Part shown: positions 56,879 through 64,000 of the stretch, piece by piece | Layout: each line of letters opens with the position of its first letter | How positions within the stretch are numbered: position 1 is the first letter of the stretch | Assembly (NCBI GenBank): GCA_017416505.1 | Contig: JAFQCI010000060.1 | Location: 27,762-91,761, forward strand | DNA length: 64,000 nucleotides | Direction of reading: 5' to 3' | Source: Lachnospiraceae bacterium | GTDB lineage: Bacteria; Bacillota_A; Clostridia; Lachnospirales; Lachnospiraceae | Translations under genes and position numbers: made by a program | The notes under the pieces: generated by a model | What the model was told of the DNA's origin: nothing | Seen by the model: only the letters and a program-made list of their open reading frames with translations | The model's database searches: none

Positions 56879-58732
56879 TTGAATAAAAACATGAAATCAA
56901 GTCTTGTGTTTTGGTTGTTTATGTTTGGAATCATTGCATTTGCAATCTGGGGTGCTGAAAAGGCAGCCGGTGTCAGTGATGAAACTTACACATATCAGAA
57001 TTTCCAGGATGACTTAGCACAAGATAGAATTAAAACAGTAGTTGTGAGTCAGAACAGTGAAGTGCCGACAGGTGTTGTTCAGGTAACAATGAAAAATGGA
57101 ACGAAGCATAGTTTTTATACTTCTGATGTAAATGATGTTTATAATATTTATCTGACTACGGGGGACCAAGCGGCAGAGTTCCATATGGATGATGTTAAGC
57201 GGGCAGGATTATTGTCTAAAATCCTTCCATACTTGATTGCTATTTTTGCAATGTTGCTTATTTTTATGTTGTTAAGCGGACAAAATAGCGGCGGTGGCGG
57301 AAGTAAGATGATGAATTTCGGTAAAAGCCGTGCTAAATTGGAAAATGACCCTAAAAAACGCGTTACTTTTGATAAGGTAGCAGGTTTGCAGGAAGAGAAA
57401 GAAGAATTACAGGAAATCGTAGAATTCCTTAAAAATCCACAAAAATTCATTGAAGCTGGTGCCAGAATACCAAAGGGTGTTTTATTAGAAGGCCCTCCGG
57501 GAACAGGTAAGACCTTGCTTGCAAAAGCGGTTGCAGGAGAAGCAGGAGTTCCATTCTTCACCATTTCAGGTTCTGATTTCGTTGAAATGTTTGTAGGTGT
57601 TGGTGCTTCCCGTGTAAGAGATTTATTCGAGGAAGGTAAGAGAAATGCTCCTAGTATTATTTTTATCGATGAAATTGATGCCGTAGCAAGACGAAGAGGT
57701 TCTGGTCTTGGTGGTGGACACGATGAAAGAGAACAGACATTAAATCAGATGTTGGTAGAAATGGATGGTTTCGGTGTAAACGAAGGAGTCATCGTAATTG
57801 CAGCAACCAACCGTGTAGATATTTTAGACCCTGCGATTTTAAGACCAGGTAGATTTGACCGTAAGGTTTATGTAGGCCGTCCGGATGTTAAGGGAAGAGA
57901 AGAAATCCTTAATGTCCATATTAAGGATAAGTCTTTAAGTGAAGATATTGATTTAAAAGAAATTGCAAGAATTACCACAGGATTTTCCGGTGCAGACCTT
58001 GAAAATTTAATGAATGAAGCTGCAATTTTAGCAGCGAGGGATGACCGTAAGTTTATCAAGAAGGAAGATGTGGATGCTGCTTTGATTAAGGTAGGTATTG
58101 GTACAGAAAAGAAGAGCCGTCTGGTTTCAGAAAAAGAAAGAAAAATTACTGCATATCATGAAACCGGTCACGCTATTTTAACCCATGTATTACCAGACGC
58201 AGGAGCGGTTATGGCGGTATCAATTATTCCAACGGGACAGGGAGCAGCTGGTTATACCATGCCAATTCCAAACGATAATATTTTTAATACAAAGGGAAAA
58301 ATGTTGCAGGATATTAAGGTTGATTTAGGTGGAAGAATTGCAGAAGAAATTATTTTTGATGATATTACCACCGGGGCTTCAGCAGATATTCGTAATGCAA
58401 CAGCAACAGCCCGTTCTATGATTATGGATTATGGTATGTCTGAGGAATTAGGTTTAATTCACTATTCCAACGGAGAAAGTGATGAAGTTTTCTTAGGAAG
58501 AGATTTAGGTCAGCAAAGAAGTTATGGTGAAAATGTACAAAGCATTATTGACCGGGAAATAAAAAGAATTATCGATGAATGTTATCAGGATGCCAAGAGA
58601 ATTATCTTGGAACATATGGATATCATGCATCGTTGCGTAGAGTTATTATTAGAAAAAGACAGAATTGACGGACCTGAATTTGAAGCTTTGTTTGAAAACA
58701 GGGATGAAGTGGCAGAAAACGATTGTCAATAA
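56879..58732 (+). CDS. ftsH: ATP-dependent zinc metalloprotease FtsH
   Basis: A 617-residue membrane AAA+ protease. Two membrane helices (about residues 8-25 and 109-130) flank an extracytoplasmic domain. The AAA module has Walker A GPPGTGKT, Walker [10 protein letters not shown] and the second region of homology [20 protein letters not shown]; the zinc site is HETGH (His427-His431). It degrades membrane and regulatory proteins. TTG start chosen: AAAGGAG lies eight bases before it, whereas the next ATG is 20 bases away. Confidence 0.96.
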   Translation: MNKNMKSSLVFWLFMFGIIAFAIWGAEKAAGVSDETYTYQNFQDDLAQDRIKTVVVSQNSEVPTGVVQVTMKNGTKHSFYTSDVNDVYNIYLTTGDQAAEFHMDDVKRAGLLSKILPYLIAIFAMLLIFMLLSGQNSGGGGSKMMNFGKSRAKLENDPKKRVTFDKVAGLQEEKEELQEIVEFLKNPQKFIEAGARIPKGVLLEGPPGTGKTLLAKAVAGEAGVPFFTISGSDFVEMFVGVGASRVRDLFEEGKRNAPSIIFIDEIDAVARRRGSGLGGGHDEREQTLNQMLVEMDGFGVNEGVIVIAATNRVDILDPAILRPGRFDRKVYVGRPDVKGREEILNVHIKDKSLSEDIDLKEIARITTGFSGADLENLMNEAAILAARDDRKFIKKEDVDAALIKVGIGTEKKSRLVSEKERKITAYHETGHAILTHVLPDAGAVMAVSIIPTGQGAAGYTMPIPNDNIFNTKGKMLQDIKVDLGGRIAEEIIFDDITTGASADIRNATATARSMIMDYGMSEELGLIHYSNGESDEVFLGRDLGQQRSYGENVQSIIDREIKRIIDECYQDAKRIILEHMDIMHRCVELLLEKDRIDGPEFEALFENRDEVAENDCQ

Positions 58733-58740
58733 AAATGTTC

Positions 58741-58780
58741 AAAAAAGCGATGTGGTTAGACAAAATCACATCGCTTTTTT
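58741..58780 (+). terminator. ftsH terminator
   Basis: AAAAAAGCGATGTG pairs with CACATCGCTTTTTT across a 12-base loop, then T. Confidence 0.88.
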
Positions 58781-58867
58781 TATCTCGGAAAAGTTTTATT
58801 GTATTTATGCACAAGAAAATTTAAGAAATTTTTTATTGTTTATGCACACTTTTCGATAGACTTCGTA

Positions 58868-58978
58868 TATAATAATACTCGTAACCCCCCAATACATTAT
58901 ATAGTTTTTTGCTACACCCCATAAGTAACAAAAATACCTTCTCCAAAAAAGGACAGCGATCGGTAGCTGTCCTTTTTT
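58868..58978 (+). ncRNA. Candidate small RNA with C-rich motifs
   Basis: TATAAT at 58868-58873 is followed by about 100 bases that end at a strong intrinsic terminator (GGACAGC, 8-base loop, GCTGTCC, T6 at 58951-58978) although ftsH already has its own. The segment carries CCCCCC and CACCCC in otherwise AT-rich sequence and has no reading frame with a ribosome site. C-rich loops are typical of sRNAs that pair with ribosome sites. The -35 box is poor, so this is a suggestion only. Confidence 0.4.
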
Positions 58979-59258
58979 ACTGCGATGGAAAGTTGTTACG
59001 GTTCAAATAATGACAAAAAATGTTACATTCATGCGTAAATAGTAACAAGAAAACTTTATAAACCGTATCACTTTGTTCTTGCACATTTTACATTTCTGTT
59101 ATAAGATGATAGTATATGTTTTGTAGTAAGGAAAAGGTTTCTTGATATAGGGAGTTTACTGTTCATATATGAACAGTAGCATAGGGAATACACTTTGTTC
59201 GGTTACGAAGAACAGACCAGAAAGAACAGGAGGAAAAGGTCGATAGCCTAAACGAAAT
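58979..59258. other. Leader/intergenic region before the GH13 gene
   Basis: Contains a degenerate repeat D (59019-59047, GTTAC...AGTAAC) and a repeat D palindrome at 59157-59178 (TACTGTTCATA with its complement). No other feature recognised; no clear promoter. Confidence 0.5.
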
Positions 59259-61376
59259 ATGAACCTGAATTATTATTTTAACCAGCTTACAAAAGCAGAA
59301 AAAAATACAATTTATGCATTTACCACAAAACCACTTTTAAATAAGCATGCTTTGTTTTCAGATAATTCAAAGTATTATATGAATCCAAGCGAACCTGAAT
59401 TGGGTGAAGATGTAACAGTAAAGTTCCGTACTGCCAAGGATAATGTGGATGCTGTATATGTCGTGCATTCCGGTCAAAAGGACTTAATGAAGAGATGTGC
59501 ATCAGATAAATTGTTTGATTATTACGAAAGTGTGATTCCGGCGAAAGAAGGAATTACAGAATATTATTTTGAAATCCACTCTGGAAGACTGGTATGTTTT
59601 TATAATAAAAAGGGTGTTTTAAAAGACTTAGAACCATTTTACAATTTCAAGATTTCTCCTGGATATAAGACCCCGGATTGGGCGAAGGGTGCTGTATTTT
59701 ATCAGATTTATGTAGACCGTTTTTATAATGGTGATCCGTCCAACGATGTGGTGGACCGAGAATATATTTATATCGATGAACCGGTAAATAAGGTAAAGGA
59801 TTGGAATAAGTACCCTGCTACTATGGGTGTCCGTGAATTTTATGGTGGAGATTTGCAGGGTGTTTTGGATAAGTTAGATTATCTGGAAGATTTGGGCGTA
59901 GATGTTATTTATTTTAACCCTATTTTTGTTTCTCCATCGAATCATAAGTATGATATACAGGATTATGATTATATTGACCCTCATTTTGGTGTACTTTTAT
60001 ATGATGAAGGGGAACCATTGGCTGAGGGTGTGAAAGAAAATAAACATGCCACGAAATATATTTCCAGAGTAACGGATAAGAGAAACTTAGAGGCTAGTAA
60101 TGAGTTTTTCGTAAAAGTGGTAGAAGAAATCCACAAGCGTGGAATGAAAGTCATTCTGGATGGTGTATTCAATCATTGTGGTTCTTTTAATAAGTGGTTG
60201 GATAAAGAGTTGATTTATGAAAATCAAAAGGGATATGATAAAGGTGCTTATGTAGACCCGGAAAGTCCATATCGTAGTTTCTTCCGTTTCCACAGTGGTG
60301 AAAACAAGGTTCCTTATGACAATTCTTATGATGGCTGGTGGGGACATGACACCTTGCCTAAGTTAAATTATGAAGAATCACCAAAGCTTTATGAATATAT
60401 TATGCGTATCGCCAGAAAGTGGGTATCTCCACCATATAATGTGGATGGATGGCGTTTAGACGTAGCTGCAGATTTAGGTCATTCACCGGAATACAATCAT
60501 CAGTTCTGGAGAGATTTTAGAAAGAATGTAAAAGAAGCAAATCCGAATGCTATTATTCTTGCAGAACATTACGGAGATGCAGGAGCTTGGTTGGAAGGTG
60601 ACCAGTGGGATACCGTTATGAATTATGATGCATTTATGGAACCACTTACCTGGTTTTTAACCGGTGTGGAAAAGCATAGTGATGAGTTTAGAGGAGATTT
60701 GTTAGGAAATGATGCCTCTTTCTTCTCAGCAATGCGTCACCATATGTCACGTTTTTATGAACAGTCCTTGTTAGTGGCTATGAATGAACTTTCTAATCAT
60801 GACCATTCCAGATTTTTAACCAGAACCAATCGTAGAGTAGGACGTACTCATAATCTAGGTCCGGAGGCTGCCAATGAAAATGTAAATAAGGGTATTTTAA
60901 GAGAGGCAGTTATGGTTCAGATGACCTGGCCTGGAGCACCAACGATTTATTATGGTGATGAAGCCGGTGTTTGTGGCTGGACTGACCCAGATAATCGTAG
61001 AACTTACCCATGGGGTAGAGAAGATAAGGATTTGATTGCTTTCCATAAGGATATTATAAAGATTCACAAAGCAAGTGAAGCTTTGAAATATGGTAGTATT
61101 AAATTCCTATTAGGAAGTTTTAAAGTTATCAGCTATGGTAGATTTGCAAACAATGATAAATATGTTGTAGCATTAAATAATAATTATGAAGAAGTGGAAT
61201 TAGAATTGCCAGTATGGAAGATTGGTATTACTTCTGATGAAAAAGTAGTACAGTTAATGATGACGACAGAAGACGGATATACGATGGAATCAGTAGAGTA
61301 CGAAGTAGTCGATAACAGCATTAAAGTGAAAATGCCGAAGATTTCTTCTGTGGTATTAAAGGCAGTAAAGAAATAG
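59259..61376 (+). CDS. GH13 cyclomaltodextrinase/neopullulanase-like enzyme
   Basis: A 705-residue glycoside hydrolase family 13 protein without a signal peptide, so cytoplasmic. The first 125 residues resemble a CBM34-type N-domain. Catalytic triad: nucleophile Asp401 in DGWRLDVA, acid/base Glu436 in ILAEHYGD and Asp515 in NELSNHDHSRF; the MPD-region phrase VDVIYFNPIFVSPSNHKYDIQDYDYIDPHFG supports the neopullulanase/cyclomaltodextrinase group. It would hydrolyse imported maltodextrins. The AGGAGG lies 24 bases before the ATG, with a stop between, so translation initiation looks weak. Confidence 0.88.
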   Translation: MNLNYYFNQLTKAEKNTIYAFTTKPLLNKHALFSDNSKYYMNPSEPELGEDVTVKFRTAKDNVDAVYVVHSGQKDLMKRCASDKLFDYYESVIPAKEGITEYYFEIHSGRLVCFYNKKGVLKDLEPFYNFKISPGYKTPDWAKGAVFYQIYVDRFYNGDPSNDVVDREYIYIDEPVNKVKDWNKYPATMGVREFYGGDLQGVLDKLDYLEDLGVDVIYFNPIFVSPSNHKYDIQDYDYIDPHFGVLLYDEGEPLAEGVKENKHATKYISRVTDKRNLEASNEFFVKVVEEIHKRGMKVILDGVFNHCGSFNKWLDKELIYENQKGYDKGAYVDPESPYRSFFRFHSGENKVPYDNSYDGWWGHDTLPKLNYEESPKLYEYIMRIARKWVSPPYNVDGWRLDVAADLGHSPEYNHQFWRDFRKNVKEANPNAIILAEHYGDAGAWLEGDQWDTVMNYDAFMEPLTWFLTGVEKHSDEFRGDLLGNDASFFSAMRHHMSRFYEQSLLVAMNELSNHDHSRFLTRTNRRVGRTHNLGPEAANENVNKGILREAVMVQMTWPGAPTIYYGDEAGVCGWTDPDNRRTYPWGREDKDLIAFHKDIIKIHKASEALKYGSIKFLLGSFKVISYGRFANNDKYVVALNNNYEEVELELPVWKIGITSDEKVVQLMMTTEDGYTMESVEYEVVDNSIKVKMPKISSVVLKAVKK

Positions 61377-61387
61377 AATTAAAATGG

Positions 61388-61426
61388 AAAGATTCAAGGA
61401 TGCTTTTGGGCAACTTGAATCTTTTT
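61388..61426 (+). terminator. Terminator of GH13 gene
   Basis: AAGATTCAAG pairs with CTTGAATCTT across a 14-base loop and is followed by TTTT. Confidence 0.8.
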
Positions 61427-61433
61427 GTATTAG

Positions 61434-61462
61434 GGAATTGCGAAACTAAAATATTTTATGTG
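61434..61462 (-). repeat. Repeat C copy (reverse)
   Basis: The reverse complement of ATAAAATATTTTAGTTTCGC followed by AATT, located right after the GH13 terminator. Confidence 0.55.
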
Positions 61463-61489
61463 AAAGTGATACAAAATGAACAAAACATC

Positions 61490-61758
61490 GTAGGCTCGCT
61501 TTCGTTGCGTCCGGCTCGTAGCGGATTACTGTTCATGTGAACAGTAATCTATTGGTTTCTGCATGCAAATTCGCTTCGCGAAGCAGAAACCAACCCCTGA
61601 ATCATACTATTACGTAACCTGACAGCAAGTGTCAGATTACTGTACAAACAGTAGCATTAATAATAACAGATTCGAGGCAAGTCGCTTATTAAGTACCGAC
61701 GGCCGTCCAAGCACCTGCTTATGTATTTGTTTATTTTGAATCACTTAATATAAGTTTT
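61490..61758 (-). mobile_element. Repeat B copy 3 with nested D block
   Basis: Outer parts match repeat B in reverse (GCTTTCGTTGCGTCCGGCTC at the left; AAGTACCGACGGCCGTCC through ATTTTGAATCACTTAATATA at the right). Between them, at about 61524-61669, lie a perfect repeat D palindrome (GATTACTGTTCA arms), a GGTTTCTGC...GCAGAAACC stem enclosing TTCGCTTCGCGAAGC, and a GATTACTGTACA half. This block replaces the part of B seen in the other copies. The 556-base gap also has a terminator, two repeat C copies and the tRNA promoter. Confidence 0.65.
61524..61549. repeat. Repeat D palindrome inside repeat B
   Basis: 26 bp with 12-bp perfect arms (GATTACTGTTCA) and 2-base centre. Confidence 0.85.
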
Positions 61759-61762
61759 TAAT

Positions 61763-61781
61763 AGTTTCGCAATTACCTAAC
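61763..61781 (+). repeat. Repeat C partial copy
   Basis: AGTTTCGCAATTACCTAAC, the right half of the family consensus, immediately after repeat B copy 3. Confidence 0.5.
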
Positions 61782-61881
61782 TTTTTATATTTTGCAAAGG
61801 AGTTTTTGAAATATGCTTGTTTGTTACTTTTCGTTGAATCGTTTTAATTTTTTAAAAAGTTTAAAAAATTAAAAAAAATAC

Positions 61882-61910
61882 TTGCATTTTGGAGTGATAT
61901 CGTATATAAT
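61882..61910 (+). promoter_or_regulatory. tRNA operon promoter
   Basis: TTGCAT at 61882-61887, 17 bases, TATAAT at 61905-61910. The first tRNA begins 22 bases downstream. Confidence 0.8.
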
Positions 61911-61932
61911 CTATAGATGTCAGATATGACAT

Positions 61933-62014
61933 GGATGGATTCCCGAGCGGCCAAAGGGGGCAGACTGTAAATCTGTTGTCGACGACTTCGAAGGTTCGAA
62001 TCCTTCTCCATCCA
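61933..62014 (+). tRNA. tRNA-Tyr (GTA anticodon)
   Basis: 82 nt. Acceptor stem GGATGGA (61933-61939) pairs with TCCATCC (62007-62013), discriminator A. Anticodon loop CTGTAAA between CAGA and TCTG, anticodon GTA at 61967-61969. A long variable arm and a T-arm GGTTCGAATCC are present, as expected for the class II tRNA-Tyr of bacteria. CCA is not encoded. Confidence 0.95.
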
Positions 62015-62047
62015 TTCGTACATAATAAATGTACGAGATACATACTT

Positions 62048-62131
62048 GCCGGCGTGGCGGAACTGGCAGACGCGCAGGACTTAAAATCCTGTGGTGGCAA
62101 CATCGTACCGGTTCGATTCCGGTCGCCGGCA
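62048..62131 (+). tRNA. tRNA-Leu (TAA anticodon)
   Basis: 84 nt. Acceptor stem GCCGGCG pairs with CGCCGGC (62124-62130), discriminator A. Anticodon stem CAGGA/TCCTG with loop CTTAAAA, anticodon TAA at 62082-62084. Long variable arm and T-arm CCGGTTCGATTCCGG. It reads UUA codons, common in this AT-rich genome. Confidence 0.95.
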
Positions 62132-62141
62132 TAAATTTTAG

Positions 62142-62182
62142 TAAAGGAAATGTTGAGAAATCGATGTTTCCTTTATTTTTTT
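62142..62182 (+). terminator. tRNA operon terminator
   Basis: TAAAGGAAA pairs with TTTCCTTTA across a 16-base loop and is followed by TTTTTTT. Confidence 0.82.
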
Positions 62183-62189
62183 ATGCTAA

Positions 62190-62255
62190 TTTTGGCTAAT
62201 ATATTAGCCAAAACGCCTTGTTTTTCTTGAAAATAGCTAATATATTGGCTATAAT
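62190..62255 (+). promoter_or_regulatory. hipBA promoter and twin operators
   Basis: A 24-bp perfect palindrome (arms TTTTGGCTAATA) occupies 62190-62213. A second, slightly imperfect one (ATAGCTAATA, TATTGGCTAT) at 62233-62252 lies exactly between -35 TTGAAA (62227-62232) and -10 TATAAT (62250-62255), spacer 17. This is an ideal layout for tight autorepression by the HTH antitoxin. Confidence 0.8.
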
Positions 62256-62292
62256 GATATATATGGTATTTAAGAATAGGAGAAGGAAATGT

Positions 62293-62571
62293 ATGCAAAA
62301 ATATATATGGGAAACTCCGGAAGAGATAAATTTGTCCGTAGCTGGGAATGCAAAAAGATTGCGGAAAAGATTAGGTATATCCCAACAGAAATTAAGCGAG
62401 ATATCTGGAGTCAGTTATGGGTCAATTAAAAGGTTTGAAGCAACTGGGAATATAAGTTTTTTGTCATTAACCAAAATAGCCATTGCACTTGATGCAGAAA
62501 ATGGCATAAAGAAAATTTTTTCCGACGTTCCATATAAATCAATTCAGGAGGTAATAAATGAGCAAAGATAG
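62293..62571 (+). CDS. hipB: HipB-like XRE family antitoxin
   Basis: A 92-residue helix-turn-helix protein: NAKRLRKRLGISQQKLSEISGVSYGSIKRFEATGNISFLSLTKIAIAL forms the XRE domain (about residues 18-65). The phrase SYGSIKRFEATGNISFLSLTKIA is characteristic of the antitoxins next to HipA kinases. ATG 62293 follows AGAAGGAAATGT; an upstream frame covers the promoter. It overlaps the HipA-like gene by 14 bases. It probably binds the palindromes in its promoter and restrains the kinase. Confidence 0.87.
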   Translation: MQKYIWETPEEINLSVAGNAKRLRKRLGISQQKLSEISGVSYGSIKRFEATGNISFLSLTKIAIALDAENGIKKIFSDVPYKSIQEVINEQR

Positions 62572-63706
62572 GATAAAATTAGGAATAAAATCTTTAAAAG
62601 TGAAATATCACAATCGTAACGTGGGGATATTAGCTGTTACCAATAGTGGCGAAATTGCCTTTTCGTATGATAACGAATGGTTGGAAAATGGTTTTTCTAT
62701 CAGTCCTTTCTCCTTGCCTCTTGAGTCTAAGGTTTTTGTTCCTAAAAATTATTATTTTGATGGATTATTTGGAATCTTTGGAGATAGTCTTCCTGATGCA
62801 TGGGGAAAACTTTTATTAGACAGAACATTAAAAAAGCATGGAATAAGTCGTGAAATTACAGTTCTTGACAGGTTGGCACTGGTAGGAAAAAATGGTATGG
62901 GAGCTTTGGAATATGAGCCGGATTATGAATTGGTGGAAATGAAAGAAACACAGGATTTGGATTATCTTTCGGAACAATGTCAAAAGGTATTGCAGGCGGA
63001 ATATTCAGAAGATTTAGATATGTTATATAAAATGGCAGGTAGCAGTGGTGGAGCCAGACCTAAAGTTTTAACCAGATTTGATCATAAAGATTGGATTATT
63101 AAATTTCCCGCGCATGTGGATGCGGCAAATATTGGAGAGCAAGAGTATATGTATTCACGATGTGCCAGAAGATGTGGCATAGAGATGTCAGAAACGAAAT
63201 TATATTCATCAAAGTTATGTAAGGGGTATTTTGGTACGGTACGATTTGACCGTATAGCGGGTAATGATAAGGAATGTAAAGTTCATATGGCGACGGCAGC
63301 GGCGTTGTTAGAAGCGGATTTTCATGCACCATGTATGGATTACCATACACTTATGAAGTTGACACGAATTCTTACGAGAGAAAATAAAAAGGATTTAGAA
63401 AATATGTTTCGTAGAATGTGTTTTAATGTGTTTGCCCATAATAGGGACGACCATGCGAAGAATTTTAGCTTTTTATATGATGAAGATATGGATATGTGGC
63501 GATTAAGCCCGGCGTATGATTTGACTTATAGTAATACTTATTTTGGTGAACATACTACTTCGGTTGACGGGAATGGGGCAAATCCGGGAGAGAAAGAAAT
63601 TTTGAATGTAGGAATGCAGGCAGGGATGAAAAAACAAGACTGTCTTGAAATTATGAATCAAATAAAGAAAATAGTGGAAGAGGATTTGGAAGAATATTTG
63701 GAATAG
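62558..63706 (+). CDS. hipA: HipA-like serine/threonine kinase toxin
   Basis: A 382-residue kinase. The N-terminal HipA_N region has ISPFSLPL and FDGLFGIFGDSLPDAWGKLL. The kinase core has the Ser-containing loop MAGSSGGARPKVL (site of regulatory phosphorylation in HipA), the invariant Lys in WIIKFP, the catalytic NVFAHNRDDHAKNFSFL and the metal-binding LSPAYDLTYS. In Escherichia coli HipA phosphorylates glutamyl-tRNA synthetase; other HipA kinases have other targets. AGGAGG lies six bases before the ATG. All catalytic residues are present, so it is likely active. Confidence 0.9.
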   Translation: MSKDRIKLGIKSLKVKYHNRNVGILAVTNSGEIAFSYDNEWLENGFSISPFSLPLESKVFVPKNYYFDGLFGIFGDSLPDAWGKLLLDRTLKKHGISREITVLDRLALVGKNGMGALEYEPDYELVEMKETQDLDYLSEQCQKVLQAEYSEDLDMLYKMAGSSGGARPKVLTRFDHKDWIIKFPAHVDAANIGEQEYMYSRCARRCGIEMSETKLYSSKLCKGYFGTVRFDRIAGNDKECKVHMATAAALLEADFHAPCMDYHTLMKLTRILTRENKKDLENMFRRMCFNVFAHNRDDHAKNFSFLYDEDMDMWRLSPAYDLTYSNTYFGEHTTSVDGNGANPGEKEILNVGMQAGMKKQDCLEIMNQIKKIVEEDLEEYLE

Positions 63707-64000
63707 GGTGCGATTAACTATATTGGATTTAGATAAAAAATGCAGATTAAGATAGTATTTTTTGCTTGTATTAGGAAATTGAATATGGTAAAATATTCTA
63801 TGAGAAATTCAAGGACCAAATGGTGTACCACCCGACACTGCGCCAACAGTGCCGGGCAAGGAATGGTAGTACTATTACCACACAATACAGACAGAATCTG
63901 CGATACACGCAAGATTATTATACGTTAAATTTTATGTGTTTACAATCATAATTTTAACTCTAGTTTTCTGTAATGGATTCATTGTTATAGTTTAATCAGC
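63707..64000. other. Right-end intergenic region with two hairpins
   Basis: No credible gene. CCCGACACTG pairs with CAGTGCCGGG (63831-63856), and GGTAGTACTATTACC at about 63866-63880 is a second dyad. The 62-codon frame across them has no ribosome site. Confidence 0.45.

Noticed and set aside
61931..62134. Protein-coding frames over the tRNA genes
   Set aside because: Both strands are open by chance; the sequence is two well-formed tRNAs.
63740..63928. 62-codon gene at the right end
   Set aside because: No ribosome site, covers two hairpins and has no recognisable protein pattern.

Overview
This looks like chromosomal DNA of a low-GC, endospore-forming, anaerobic Clostridia, most likely a Lachnospiraceae-type gut bacterium. 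The support is AT-rich sequence with strong AGGAGG ribosome sites, sporulation genes (spoVT, yabP, yabQ, spoIIE), a ferredoxin/[FeFe]-hydrogenase-type protein, YtrA-type GntR/ABC modules, and the conserved order hup-rqcP-yabP-yabQ-divIC-spoIIE-tilS-hpt-ftsH. No phage, integrase or transposase gene is visible. The organism assignment is inference from gene content and order only.

Layout. 1-9.4 kb is an accessory stretch: a TetR/hydrolase operon, a DUF3990 (ADP-ribosyltransferase-like) gene with a candidate partner and a CD3324-type HTH protein, a nucleoside phosphorylase-like gene, a divergent nitroreductase/HxlR pair, a shortened DUF4317 paralogue, two adjacent methyltransferases, and a complete type III (ToxIN-like) toxin-antitoxin locus whose RNA antitoxin is a 38-bp tandem repeat. 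8.7-12.6 kb is a TetR-controlled MacB/FtsX-type ABC exporter. 13-16.3 kb is a two-gene phosphorelay. 16.4-19.2 kb holds a GNAT gene, a Panacea-type antitoxin next to a toxin gene broken by an amber codon, a methyltransferase remnant and repeats.

19.2-30.7 kb holds a methyltransferase, a full-length DUF4317 gene and proS. It also holds an unusual run of two RimK-like ATP-grasp genes flanking an HxlR regulator, a PF06182-type ABC exporter and a DUF4846 membrane-anchored protein, followed by a Fic AMP-transferase gene. 31-35.4 kb is a potassium block (TrkH, TrkA and a voltage-gated-type channel with an RCK tail). 35.7-46.4 kb has two YtrA-type GntR/ABC modules, an SsuA-like ABC importer and a sensory-type [FeFe]-hydrogenase/chemotaxis-signalling fusion interrupted by one in-frame TAA.

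46.4-61.4 kb is mostly housekeeping and sporulation: an EcsC-like protein, spoVT, a PurF-like enzyme lacking the catalytic cysteine, a HAD phosphatase, hup through ftsH, and a GH13 cyclomaltodextrinase-like gene. The right end has tRNA-Tyr, tRNA-Leu and a hipBA-type kinase-toxin module.

The intergenic space is rich in dispersed elements. I separated four families: A (about 195 bp, imperfect terminal inverted repeats), B (about 180 bp, GATTCAAAAG-type ends), C (about 28 bp, contains TTTCGCAATT) and D (palindromes built on TACTGTTCAC). One B copy contains a D-rich block, and another B copy starts just after the premature end of the shortened DUF4317 gene. Four toxin-like modules (DUF3990, ToxIN, Panacea/MqsR-like, HipBA) plus a Fic protein sit in 64 kb, so this is a defence- and stress-rich segment inside an otherwise ordinary chromosome.
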